Assembly (NCBI RefSeq): GCF_040678635.1
Contig: NZ_JBFATZ010000001.1
Span: 372,001-436,000, forward strand
Length of the DNA: 64,000 nt
Origin: Thermopolyspora sp040678635
GTDB lineage: Bacteria > Actinomycetota > Actinomycetes > Streptosporangiales > Streptosporangiaceae
Direction: 5' to 3'
Shown here: piece after piece, positions 27,297 to 35,681 of the stretch
How positions within the stretch are numbered: position 1 is the stretch's first letter
How the letters are laid out: each line of letters opens with the position of its first letter
The notes under the pieces: model-generated
The model's input: the letters and a program-made list of their open reading frames with translations, nothing else
Told to the model about the DNA's origin: nothing
Database searches by the model: none
Made by a program: the position numbers and the translations under genes

Positions 27297-30218
27297 GTGC
27301 CCACAGTGCCCAACGACGCAGTGCCCACCAACGCGATGCCCGATGACGCAGTACCCACCAACGCGATGCCCACCGGCGCAGTGCCCACCGCCAAGCCCGG
27401 CGACGACCGCCCCGGCCTGGAACTGTTCCCCGGCCGTCTTCGCCTCGCCGCGGGGACGGTCCCGGGGCTGATCGAACGGATCGACCTGCTCGACGCCGCC
27501 CGCGCCGTCGCCACCACCCCGGTCAACCCGCCCAGGGACGGCTCGGCCGCGGCCCTCGACCTCGCGCTCACCCCGTGGTCGCAGGACCTCGTCCAACCGA
27601 CCGTGGTGGTGTACTTCCGCCGCCCCCAGCCCGCGGTGTCGGTACCGCCCCCGCTGGCGCGCAGCGCCTTCCGACTCCAGCCGTCGCAGATCAAGGACAC
27701 CACCATGACCGAGCCCATGACCGGGACGACGACCGGGACCGTGACCGGGACCATGACAACGTCCGCGACGTCCCCGGGCGACGCGGACGAGCGCGATCTC
27801 ATCTCCGCGACGTTCGACTTCGGCACCAGCCGGGCGGTGTGCGCCATCGCCAACAACCGCGCCGTCTTCCTCGACCGCGGCAGGCTCCCGGCCGAGGGCC
27901 TCGCCCAGGCCGTCGCCCTCACCCGCGTCAAGCTCGACCCCGACGCCGACCCGGGTCTCGAACTCGACCGCCGTACGGCCCGCCGCCCGGAGGACACCGC
28001 GCTGGCCTGGCGCGAGGTGCTGAACGTCCCGCCGCTGGAGGTGAACCACCTGCAGGCGACCCGGATCCGCAGCAGCGACCTGACGATCAGCGGCGGCAGA
28101 GTCGAGTTCGCCGACGAGAGCGTCGGCGACCAGCAGGTACGGCTGCGCGGAGTCAAACGCCACCTGGTGCAGCTCGACGACGAGATCCCCGGATCCGGCA
28201 TGTCGGGCAAAGAAGTGTTCAGCCGCATGTACGAGCGATTCATCGAGCTCGTCCGCAAGGAGCTCGGCCTCGGCCCTGGGGAGCGCATCAGCCGCGTCAA
28301 CATCACCTACCCGACCAAGCTGCCCCCCGACCGCCGCGAGGAGCTCCTCAAGGCGGTACGCAAACTCGCCCCCCAGGTGGAGATGACGGTCGACGAGTCG
28401 GCCGCCGCCGCCGGATTCTTCCTGCTGCGCAGGTTCGGCGCCGACACCCGGCTCGGCGTGGAGGCGTTCAAGCTGCACGCCCGCTGCCCGGAGGGCCCGC
28501 GCGCCTGGGAGGACCCCGAGCTGTGGTCCAAGGCCCTGCAGTGGCACGAGAACCTGCTCGTCATCGACGTCGGCGGCGGCACCACCGACTGCGCCCTGGT
28601 GAAGGCCGCCGTCGTGGACGCCACCCCGCCCGAGCTCGGCGACGCCCCCGGCCGCTTCTACCGCCTGCTGCCGGAGGTGCTCGCCTCCGGCGGGCGCATG
28701 CACCTGGGCGGCGACCTGCTCACCCTCAACATCTTCCTGGAGCTCAAGCGGAAGCTGGGCGTACCGGACTCGGCCACCAAGTTCGAGGGCCTCGACGGCC
28801 AGGAGGAGCAGATCCGCCGGGCCGCGTTCGACACCCTGTGGCGGGCGGCCGAGGAGGTCAAGCACGTGGGCCTGCGCAAGGAGGAGCCCAGGGACGTCCT
28901 GGTCCGCGTCGCCGCCGACGACGGGCCGGGGACCGGCGGCGGACGGCGGCCCGAGGTGCTCATCCCGTCGCAGGCGCTGGGCGGGCAGCACGCCGAGACC
29001 GTCATCACCGGGGGCGAGCTGGCCAAGATCATGGACGGCTCCGTCCACCAGATCGCCGCGCTCGCGGCGGGCATCGCGCACGGCGGTCTGCAGACGGTGA
29101 ACCCGCGCAGGGCGTCCGACGGCTCCGCCGTGACCCGGCAGTCCGTGGACCACGTGCTGTTCTCCGGCGGCTCGCTGCAGTCGGGCTACCTGCGCCGCCG
29201 GATCGAGGAGTCGCTGCGGGCCAGGTTCGAGGAGGAGGGGCTGGACGCCACGTTCGAGGTGGTGTTCGACCCCGCCTACTGCAAGACCGGCACCGCGCTC
29301 GGCGGCATGTACCTCAACGCCGTCGCCGACTTCGCCGTCTCCCCCGACGACGAGCTCGTGCGCGAGCAGCTTCTCCTCGGCCGGTCGTACTTCGACGTCG
29401 ACGCCTCCAACCTGCGCATCAACCTCGCGGCCGACTTCCACTTCCGGCACGACACCAAGACCGTCCGCGGCGAGCCGGTGTTCCGGCGCGGGCTGCGGCT
29501 CGACCCCGACGGCACCGGCCACGCGTACGCCGAAAGCGCCCCCTTCCCGCTGTCGGCGAAGATTGAGATTCACCGGTACGACGTGTCGCTCCTGGGCGGC
29601 CGGCAGGCCGACTCCGACCCCGAGACCCAGTGGGCCGCCTCGACCCGGGTCAGCCGCGAGCAGGCCGCCGCGCTGCGGGAGGCGGGCGTGCACATCCGGT
29701 TCGAGATCGACGAGGACGAGCGCGTCACCCTGCTGCTGTGCAAGGGCACGCCCGGCTGGAGGCTGGAGGGGCCGACGCGGGAGCTGCCCGCGAACCTCCC
29801 CGGCCTGGTACGCGAGGACCCCGACCTGAACGCCCCCGTGCTCGCCTTCTCCCTGTACGCCGACGTCTACCAGCCCGGCATCGGCGTCCAGGCCGCCACG
29901 CCGATTCTGCAGGCGGGCACGCCGATCCCGCCCACCGGGCTCGTCGAGCCGGTCGCGGCCCGCCGGCTCTACTGGCGTCACCCCAAGGACGAGCAGGGCC
30001 CGGACTTCGACCTGCTGCTCGACGTCCCCGCGACCGCCCGGTGGCTGTCCATCGACGCCCAGGGCGGTCTGCGCCTGCACGACCGCCGTCCCGAGCGCCT
30101 CACGGTCCGGGACCACATGGACCTGCTGGAGGCGCCGGTGGGCAGCGTCTTCACGCAGCGGCTCAGCTCCGGCACCCGCTACGACAAGACGAAGGACCCG
30201 TTCAGTGGAGTTCACTGA
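27297..30218 (+). CDS. Hsp70-like ATPase with N-terminal extension
   Basis: A 973-residue protein. The actin/Hsp70 ATPase core starts near residue 165: ISATFDFGTSRAVCAIANN (phosphate 1), NLLVIDVGGGTTDCALVKA (phosphate 2) and DHVLFSGGSLQSGYL (adenosine motif). Ahead of it is ~135 residues with GLELFPGRLRLAAGTVPGLIERIDLL and DLALTPWSQDLVQPTVVVYFRR, which looks like a separate small domain. The start itself carries a VPTNAMP repeat, and a TGT-rich repeat lies at the junction. The usual substrate-binding domain is not evident; the C-terminal ~300 residues are mostly beta (FEIDEDERVTLLLCKGTPGW). It is the likely chaperone partner of the next gene. The GTG at 27297 is 5 bases after the GTPase. Confidence 0.88.
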   Translation: MPTVPNDAVPTNAMPDDAVPTNAMPTGAVPTAKPGDDRPGLELFPGRLRLAAGTVPGLIERIDLLDAARAVATTPVNPPRDGSAAALDLALTPWSQDLVQPTVVVYFRRPQPAVSVPPPLARSAFRLQPSQIKDTTMTEPMTGTTTGTVTGTMTTSATSPGDADERDLISATFDFGTSRAVCAIANNRAVFLDRGRLPAEGLAQAVALTRVKLDPDADPGLELDRRTARRPEDTALAWREVLNVPPLEVNHLQATRIRSSDLTISGGRVEFADESVGDQQVRLRGVKRHLVQLDDEIPGSGMSGKEVFSRMYERFIELVRKELGLGPGERISRVNITYPTKLPPDRREELLKAVRKLAPQVEMTVDESAAAAGFFLLRRFGADTRLGVEAFKLHARCPEGPRAWEDPELWSKALQWHENLLVIDVGGGTTDCALVKAAVVDATPPELGDAPGRFYRLLPEVLASGGRMHLGGDLLTLNIFLELKRKLGVPDSATKFEGLDGQEEQIRRAAFDTLWRAAEEVKHVGLRKEEPRDVLVRVAADDGPGTGGGRRPEVLIPSQALGGQHAETVITGGELAKIMDGSVHQIAALAAGIAHGGLQTVNPRRASDGSAVTRQSVDHVLFSGGSLQSGYLRRRIEESLRARFEEEGLDATFEVVFDPAYCKTGTALGGMYLNAVADFAVSPDDELVREQLLLGRSYFDVDASNLRINLAADFHFRHDTKTVRGEPVFRRGLRLDPDGTGHAYAESAPFPLSAKIEIHRYDVSLLGGRQADSDPETQWAASTRVSREQAAALREAGVHIRFEIDEDERVTLLLCKGTPGWRLEGPTRELPANLPGLVREDPDLNAPVLAFSLYADVYQPGIGVQAATPILQAGTPIPPTGLVEPVAARRLYWRHPKDEQGPDFDLLLDVPATARWLSIDAQGGLRLHDRRPERLTVRDHMDLLEAPVGSVFTQRLSSGTRYDKTKDPFSGVH

Positions 30219-31200
30219 GACCACCGCGCGAACGGCGGGGCGGACCATGAGGCGAACGGACGGGCGGACCGAGCAAACCGGGCGGACCGGAGAGGCCGGG
30301 CAGACCGGCGCGGGCATCGGCGGCCAGGCCGCCGCGGAGACCTTTGAGGACATCGGCATGCAGACCACCGCAAGCCACGCGGCGCAGACGGCGCAGACCC
30401 CATCGGACGAGCTGATCGGCCAGCTCGCGGCCGACCTGACCGTGATCCTGGGACGTCCGGTGCACCCAAAGGACTTCCGCGCCCGCCGCGACGGCGCACT
30501 GCCCCGGCTGATCGGCGCCCTCGCCGTCGCCGCCCCCCGATCCCGCCGCACAGCCTCCCGGCTCCTCGCCGAATGGATCCGGGCGGGCTCGATCCAGCAA
30601 GAGCCCTCGCCCGAGACAGCGGGCCCCCTGGAGTTCGACGTCCCGTCGCTGCTCGTCGGCGGCACCCCGGTCCCCGGGCTGCGCATGATCCCCCCGCCCC
30701 CCGGCCTGCCCCCGCAGGACGCCCTGGAACGCCTCCTCCCGGCCGCCGCCGCGCTGGCGGGAACGCTGGCGGAGGTGATCGAGGTGGGCCAGGGCCGTAC
30801 CGACCGATCGCCCGGATGGGCCGCCCGCCTGCGCCTGCTGGCCAGAATCGACGAACTCGGCCACCCAGGCCACGACCAGGGCGAATGGGTGGTGAACGCG
30901 CACGAGGCCATCGCGTCCCTGCACGTGCCCGAGGCCGAACCGGGCAGCGTGTGGACATCCCTGATCGACGCCGCCCGCGCACACGCCGACGCCGCGCTCA
31001 AGGCCCTGGGCGAAAACGTCGACGCCGACCTCCTCCGCCGCGACGACGCCTTCGCCGAAATCGTCGACATGCAGCGCAGCGCCGTACTCGACGGCCACCC
31101 GGTGCCCGGCAAGGTGCTGCAGGTGGTCCGGCTACCCCGCCGCAGAGGCGACCGCACATGGCGCGGCGCGGTGTTGTTCGGCGCGGGGGGTGTGTCGTGA
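30205..31200 (+). CDS. Helical protein, possibly GrpE-like partner of the Hsp70-like ATPase
   Basis: A 331-residue protein. The first ~65 residues are low complexity (RTDGRTEQTGRTGEAGQTG). Residues ~65-290 are largely helical. The end, GKVLQVVRLPRRRGDRTWRGAVLFGAGG, resembles the beta domain of GrpE nucleotide-exchange factors (VxxVxRxGY-x-RGDxxLRxAxV). That likeness and the position after an Hsp70-like gene suggest a GrpE-like role, but the similarity is short. Its GTG overlaps the Hsp70 stop by 14 bases; ATGs at 30247 and 30358 are alternatives. The gene end lies in a ~115-base tandem duplication. Confidence 0.6.
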   Translation: MEFTETTARTAGRTMRRTDGRTEQTGRTGEAGQTGAGIGGQAAAETFEDIGMQTTASHAAQTAQTPSDELIGQLAADLTVILGRPVHPKDFRARRDGALPRLIGALAVAAPRSRRTASRLLAEWIRAGSIQQEPSPETAGPLEFDVPSLLVGGTPVPGLRMIPPPPGLPPQDALERLLPAAAALAGTLAEVIEVGQGRTDRSPGWAARLRLLARIDELGHPGHDQGEWVVNAHEAIASLHVPEAEPGSVWTSLIDAARAHADAALKALGENVDADLLRRDDAFAEIVDMQRSAVLDGHPVPGKVLQVVRLPRRRGDRTWRGAVLFGAGGVS

Positions 31201-31340
31201 GGGTCGAGGTTCGGCGGGTGCCCGGTAGGGCGCTGCGCATGATGCGGCTGCCCCGTCGTAGAGGCGGGGGTACGCCGCGCGGGACGGCGTTGCCCGGTGC
31301 GGGGGGTGTTGTGGAGGTTGGCGTTGGGCGGGTGCCTGGC
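31101..31340. repeat. ~115-base imperfect tandem duplication
   Basis: The block that encodes the end of the possible GrpE-like protein (31101-31215) recurs in degenerate form at 31216-31329, and the first bases of a third copy follow at 31330. Shared landmarks are GGTGCCCGG, CTRCCCCGYCGYAGAGGCG and GCGGGGGGTGT. The copies after the stop at 31200 fill the space before the vWA gene. Confidence 0.7.
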
Positions 31341-31396
31341 AGGGCGGCGGGGCCGTTCCTGCGAGATGCTGTGGCGTACCGGGCTGGGGGATTGTG

Positions 31397-32065
31397 ATGA
31401 GCGTGTTTCCCATCTATGTGCTGGCCGATCGCTCGGCGTCGATGGCGGCCTCGGTTGGGGACGTCACCGCGATTGAGGCGGTGAACGCCGTCATCGCCGA
31501 GCTGATCGACGAGCTGTCGCGTGACCCGACCGTGCAGAAGCGGGCCAGGCTCGGCGTGATCTCCTTCTCCGAGGAGGCGGAGGTGGAGCTGCCGCTGACC
31601 CGGCTGACCTCGTCGACCGTGCCGCCCACGCTGCGGGCGAGCGGCGGCACCTCGTTCGCCGCCGCCTTCGAGACGACCGCGCGGGCGATCAGGACCGACC
31701 TGCCCGGCCTGGACGCGCCGCAGCCCCCCATGGTCTTCATGCTCACCGACGGCCATACCAACGCCGGCCGCGACACCGCGAAAGGCTGGCGGGCCGAGCA
31801 CAAGGCGCTGCTGGAGGCGGCGGGGCCGGTCGGCCGGGTGCGGCTCATCCCGTTCGGCTTCGGCAAGGTCGACGCGCAGGCGCTGGCGTCGATCGCCTCC
31901 GACCCCACGGCGGCGTACCTGGCCGGGCAGAACGACACGCCCGCCCAGGCCATCGAGCGTTTCGCCGAGCTGATCTTCGGCTCGGTCACCTCCAGCGTCG
32001 CGTACGGCGAGCCGCTCACCGTGCCTCCGCCCGGAAGCCGAGTACTGCCCTTCAGCGAGATCTGA
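31397..32065 (+). CDS. vWA-domain protein, TerY-like
   Basis: A 222-residue von Willebrand A domain. The metal-binding MIDAS motif is present: YVLADRSASMAAS (DxSxS), then the Thr of SGGTSFAAAF and the Asp of FMLTDGHTNAGRD. This is the TerY type of vWA protein, named from tellurite-resistance loci, where it is linked with a PP2C phosphatase and a kinase. The ATG at 31397 has GGGGGA at a suitable distance, and the first residues lead directly into the domain. It stops 3 bases before the PP2C gene. Likely it recruits partners in a metal-dependent way, controlled by phosphorylation. Confidence 0.88.
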   Translation: MSVFPIYVLADRSASMAASVGDVTAIEAVNAVIAELIDELSRDPTVQKRARLGVISFSEEAEVELPLTRLTSSTVPPTLRASGGTSFAAAFETTARAIRTDLPGLDAPQPPMVFMLTDGHTNAGRDTAKGWRAEHKALLEAAGPVGRVRLIPFGFGKVDAQALASIASDPTAAYLAGQNDTPAQAIERFAELIFGSVTSSVAYGEPLTVPPPGSRVLPFSEI

Positions 32066-32068
32066 GAC

Positions 32069-32917
32069 ATGACCGACATTCCCTCGATCGACATCATGAG
32101 CCGCCCCCTGCAGGAGCCCGGCCTCTACCAGGGCGACACGATTCCGATCCCGCCGCTCATGGGCTACGACGGCGGGCAGGCCGGCAACGTCACCGTCCGG
32201 GCGGGCTGGGTGGCCGCCGAACGCCGCCGCCCCCGCGACAACTGCAACGACTCGGTGACCGTGTGGGCCGACCCCGGGCAGACGGTCTGCCTGCTGGCCG
32301 TCGCCGACGGCGTCGGCGTGGAGGCCCGCGCGGGACGCGCCGCCCGCGCCGCGACCGCGCTCGCCATCCAGGCGTTCCGGGCGCACTGGGACGAGGACCG
32401 GAGCCGCGACCTGGAGACGCTCATCCAGCTCGCCTTCGGGGATCTGGACGCGTCCCTGCACCGGCAGGGCTCGCAGGGTGGCTCGCTGCACCCCGCCTAC
32501 CGGACCACGGTGACGCTGGCGGCGGTCCCGGCGGTCGTGCCCCCCGGCGGGATCGTCCGGGTCGCCGTCGGGCGCGTCGGCGACTCCGACGCCTGGCTCG
32601 TACGTCCCGGCGAACTGCAGCCGCTGTTCGGCACCCGGGACCGCAGCCGGGGCACCCCCGCCCTGCCGGGGCACCGCCACCTGTTCGAGTCCCGCAGCCT
32701 GATCATGGCGGACGGCGAGGTCCTCGCCCTCACCACCGACGGCCTGGCCGCGGGCGGCGCGCAGGAACGGGCCGCGCCGTTCCTGGCCGACATGTGGGCC
32801 GCCCCGCCCACCCCGCTGGACTTCCTGCGCTCCCTGAGCGTACGCCGCGACGACCGCGACGACGACCGCGCCGCGGCCGTGGCATGGCTGGGGCACTACG
32901 AGATCAGAAATGCCTGA
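32069..32917 (+). CDS. PP2C-family Ser/Thr protein phosphatase
   Basis: A 282-residue PP2C (PPM) phosphatase. Metal-binding and catalytic blocks are visible: RDNCNDS near residue 57, LLAVADGVG, AVGRVGDSDAWLV, LALTTDGLA, and DDRDDDRAAAVAW at the C-terminus. It should remove phosphate from Ser/Thr residues using two Mn/Mg ions. The first ~35 residues are an extension before the catalytic fold. It lies between the vWA gene (3 bases) and the kinase-like gene, completing the vWA/phosphatase/kinase triad. Likely substrates are proteins phosphorylated by the two kinases of this locus. Confidence 0.9.
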   Translation: MTDIPSIDIMSRPLQEPGLYQGDTIPIPPLMGYDGGQAGNVTVRAGWVAAERRRPRDNCNDSVTVWADPGQTVCLLAVADGVGVEARAGRAARAATALAIQAFRAHWDEDRSRDLETLIQLAFGDLDASLHRQGSQGGSLHPAYRTTVTLAAVPAVVPPGGIVRVAVGRVGDSDAWLVRPGELQPLFGTRDRSRGTPALPGHRHLFESRSLIMADGEVLALTTDGLAAGGAQERAAPFLADMWAAPPTPLDFLRSLSVRRDDRDDDRAAAVAWLGHYEIRNA

Positions 32918-33157
32918 CGGAACGTCGCGTCGCCGCGGCCGGGGCGGGTCATGGAACCCGGCGACCAGGCCGCGTGGGTGGCATGGCGGTTGCGTCACGA
33001 GAGCGGGAACGTTCCCGGAAGCTCCCTGGCGGAGGCAAAGCCGGGCGTGGAGGGCGGGGGACGCGCCCTTGTCGCCGATCGGCCAGGGTGTCGCGCCGCC
33101 GGGAACTCCGGTGGCGGTGGCGAGTCGCGACCGGCGGCACGGGCCGTGGAGCCGGTG

Positions 33158-35020
33158 ATGGCGTCCGTGCAGGCGCTGCCCGGTCTGGCCGGCCTGGAGG
33201 GGCTGAGCCCCGGCTGGTGGCTGATCGCCGTCGTCGTCGCCGGGCAGTTGGTCGCCGAGCTGCCGCGCCGGTGGGTGGAGCGGAACCTCGCGGAGGCGCG
33301 GCGGAAGCGGCGGGCCGCGATCGAGGCGCGACGCCGACTGCGGGGGCGGCGTGCCGTACCGCTGACCGAGCGGGAGCGTACCGAGCTGCGGGACGACATG
33401 CTCGAACGCCGGGGGGAGGCGCGGCGGGCGCGGCTGCGCGGGGCGGCGGGCTGGACGGTTCTGGCCCTGACCTGGATCGCGGCGCAGTTCGCCGTGCTGC
33501 ACTGGAAGGTCAACGCGTCCGCGCTGCCCTTCGGCGACCACGACGCGGTCTTCCTCGGCGCCGCGGCGGCGATGGCGCTGTGCGGGCTGGCCCTGTGGTG
33601 GGCGCTCGACCGGGCGGGGGACGAGGCGGCGTTCGACCGCGCGGTCGCCCAGGTGGCGTACCAGGTCGTGGCGGGCCTGGCCATCTACCTCACGGTTCGT
33701 CTCGGGGCGACGGGCGTTCTGTCTTCGCAGGTGGTGGGGGAGGTGTCCCCGCCCACGACCGCCTCGGCCCTGCTGATCACGCTGTCTCCGCTCCTCCGCC
33801 GGATCCTCGTGACCCTCGTACGGCCCGCCCGCCGCCCCGCTGCCGAGGCCCGGAACGCCGACGGCCAGGCCGCGCCGTCGCAGCCGCTGACACCGCCCGG
33901 CCGGAAGCGGCCCCAGACCACCGGGAACCCGGATTCGTCGATGCCGCCACCCGAGCCGACCGGACAGCCGGACGATCCAGCCGCACGGACGATGAACGAG
34001 CACGCCGCACGGCCGGACGGGCCCACGAGACCGTTCAGGCGGCCCACCGTCCCTCCCGAGTCGCCACCCGAGCCCGCCGTACAGGCCCACGGGCCGACGA
34101 AACCTCTGAAGCATCTGAAGCACCCGACGGCCCCAGCCGACCGGCCGGTCACGTCACCCCGCGCAGCGTTCACCGAACCGCCGACCGCGCCGCCCCGTCC
34201 GCTGCCCACGCTGCTTCTGTCCACCCTCACCCTGGGCAAGCCGCTGCGCCGAGGCACCCAGCACGTCCTGTACGCGACCGTCCCCGGCTCGGACGAGCAG
34301 GTCGTCTTCAAACGCTTCACCGCCCCGGGCGCGATGGTCGAACGCAACCCCGTCCGCCCCCTCGACGCCTACCGCGAGCTGCTGTCCCGCGCCAACGGCC
34401 TCTCCCTCGCCGAACGCGCCCTGCTCGACCGCCTCACCCTGTGGCCCCACGCGATCGTCGCCGATCAGGGCCGGGCCGTCGGCGTCCTCTACCGCACCCT
34501 CACCCCGCCGTTCCTGCTCACCCGAGGCGGCGCCCAGACCGGCGACCACCTGCACGCCGACGACCCCGCGCACAGCGGCTGCCAGGTCGTCACCCCCCTC
34601 CAGCGCGGGCAACTCCTGCTCGACGTCATCCGCGCCCACGAGCTGCTGCACGACCTCGGCCTCGCCCACGGCGACACCTGCTGGAAGAATTTCGTGTACG
34701 GCGTCCAGGACGGCCGAGGCCGCGGCCAGCTCATCGACATCGACGGCGTCACCTCCGTCGATGACCCCAATCCGCTCCTTCTGCACCAGCCGGACTGGGA
34801 CGTCGAGGGCACCCCCGTGGAACGCGACCGCCGCCGGATCGCGCTGCTGGTCGCCCGCCTGGCGTCCCCCGAAGTCCGCTACGACGCGCGTTCGGTCCCG
34901 GCCGACGGCCTGCCCTGGTTCACCCCGCTGGTCCGGCGGCTGACGGAGGAGTCACTCGCCGCCCCCGCCGCGAGGACGACGCTCCGCCTTCGCCAGGCAC
35001 TGGAAGACGCCCTCCTCTGA
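33158..35020 (+). CDS. Membrane-anchored protein kinase-like protein of the TerY triad
   Basis: About 620 residues. The N-terminal ~190 hold three or four membrane segments (LSPGWWLIAVVVAGQLVAEL; AAGWTVLALTWIAAQFAVL; FLGAAAAMALCGLALWW). A Pro/Thr-rich linker follows. The C-terminal ~270 residues form a kinase-like domain: LGKPLRRGTQHVLY (loop), VVFKRF (Lys), LAHGDTCWKNFVY (catalytic loop with Asp and Asn) and LIDIDGVTS in place of DFG. It should be an active but divergent Ser/Thr kinase. The start is unclear: the frame opens at 32951, but 32951-33157 reads as non-protein-like, so I prefer the ATG at 33158. It ends the first half of the supra-locus. Confidence 0.78.
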   Translation: MASVQALPGLAGLEGLSPGWWLIAVVVAGQLVAELPRRWVERNLAEARRKRRAAIEARRRLRGRRAVPLTERERTELRDDMLERRGEARRARLRGAAGWTVLALTWIAAQFAVLHWKVNASALPFGDHDAVFLGAAAAMALCGLALWWALDRAGDEAAFDRAVAQVAYQVVAGLAIYLTVRLGATGVLSSQVVGEVSPPTTASALLITLSPLLRRILVTLVRPARRPAAEARNADGQAAPSQPLTPPGRKRPQTTGNPDSSMPPPEPTGQPDDPAARTMNEHAARPDGPTRPFRRPTVPPESPPEPAVQAHGPTKPLKHLKHPTAPADRPVTSPRAAFTEPPTAPPRPLPTLLLSTLTLGKPLRRGTQHVLYATVPGSDEQVVFKRFTAPGAMVERNPVRPLDAYRELLSRANGLSLAERALLDRLTLWPHAIVADQGRAVGVLYRTLTPPFLLTRGGAQTGDHLHADDPAHSGCQVVTPLQRGQLLLDVIRAHELLHDLGLAHGDTCWKNFVYGVQDGRGRGQLIDIDGVTSVDDPNPLLLHQPDWDVEGTPVERDRRRIALLVARLASPEVRYDARSVPADGLPWFTPLVRRLTEESLAAPAARTTLRLRQALEDALL

Positions 35021-35220
35021 CGCTGCGGTGGCACCGACCCCGCGCACAGGCCGTGCCTCGGCGGCGGCTCCCCGAGGCCCTCCGCCAACGCCCGCGGCCG
35101 TTCCCGGGACTGGTGAATCGCCGGGAATCCCGAGCCGAAACCGCGGTCATGCCTCCCTTCACAATCTCAAGCGCTCTCGTGACCGTTCTCCCGGATTTGA
35201 TGAGGATGACCAGAAGACGA

Positions 35221-35469
35221 TCACTCGAGCAGGTCGTTGATGGTGGCGACAGTGACAGCTCGCCGGAGCCAGGTGTGCAGCGTGCGGTGGTCGTGGCAGG
35301 AGAGAATGCGCTCGCTAACCTCCTCAGGCACTGTCAGGCCACGTACCTCCAGCACCTCGATGATCGCTTCGGTCAGGCCTTTGACCAGGCCTTCGGCGAA
35401 GCCTTCGGCAAACCCCGTGGCAAAGCCCTCGGCGTAGTAGCGTCGGGCGAAGGCGCTGCGGTACTCCAT
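35221..35469 (-). CDS. Duplicated C-terminal module of an Rpn-family protein (copy C)
   Basis: An 82-residue ORF that matches only the C-terminal end of the full-length Rpn gene upstream: MEYRSAFARRYYAEG, a variable GFATGFAEGFAEG repeat, then TEAIIEVLEVRGLTVPEEV and a tail ending TINDLLE. Its ATG overlaps the stop of copy B by one base (TGATG). It contains no nuclease residues. It may be translated by coupling, making a free C-terminal fragment, or be a by-product of repeat amplification. Confidence 0.6.
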   Translation of the reverse strand: MEYRSAFARRYYAEGFATGFAEGFAEGLVKGLTEAIIEVLEVRGLTVPEEVSERILSCHDHRTLHTWLRRAVTVATINDLLE

Positions 35470-35681
35470 CAGTCGAGCAGGTCGTTGATGGTGGCGACGG
35501 TGGCGGCCTGCCGGAGCCAGGTGTGCAGCGTGCGGTGGTCGTGGCAGGAGAGGATGCGTGCGCGAACCTCCTCTGGCACCGTCAGGCCACGTACCTCCAG
35601 CACCTCGATGATCGCATCTGCCAGGCCTTTGGCTGCACCTTCGGCGTAGCAGCGTCGGGCGAAGGCGCTGCGGTACTCCAT
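35469..35681 (-). CDS. Duplicated C-terminal module of an Rpn-family protein (copy B)
   Basis: A 70-residue ORF: MEYRSAFARRCYAEGAAKGLADAIIEVLEV, then RGLTVPEEVRARILSCHDH and a tail ending TINDLLD. It is nearly identical to the C-terminus of the adjacent full-length gene and to copy C, except for the length of the EG repeat. Start and stop overlap those of the neighbours by one base (TGATG on both sides). Confidence 0.6.
   Translation of the reverse strand: MEYRSAFARRCYAEGAAKGLADAIIEVLEVRGLTVPEEVRARILSCHDHRTLHTWLRQAATVATINDLLD

Noticed and set aside
31397..35020. Tellurite-resistance (ter) operon
   Set aside because: TerY-type triad only; no TerB, TerC, TerD/Z/E genes nearby.
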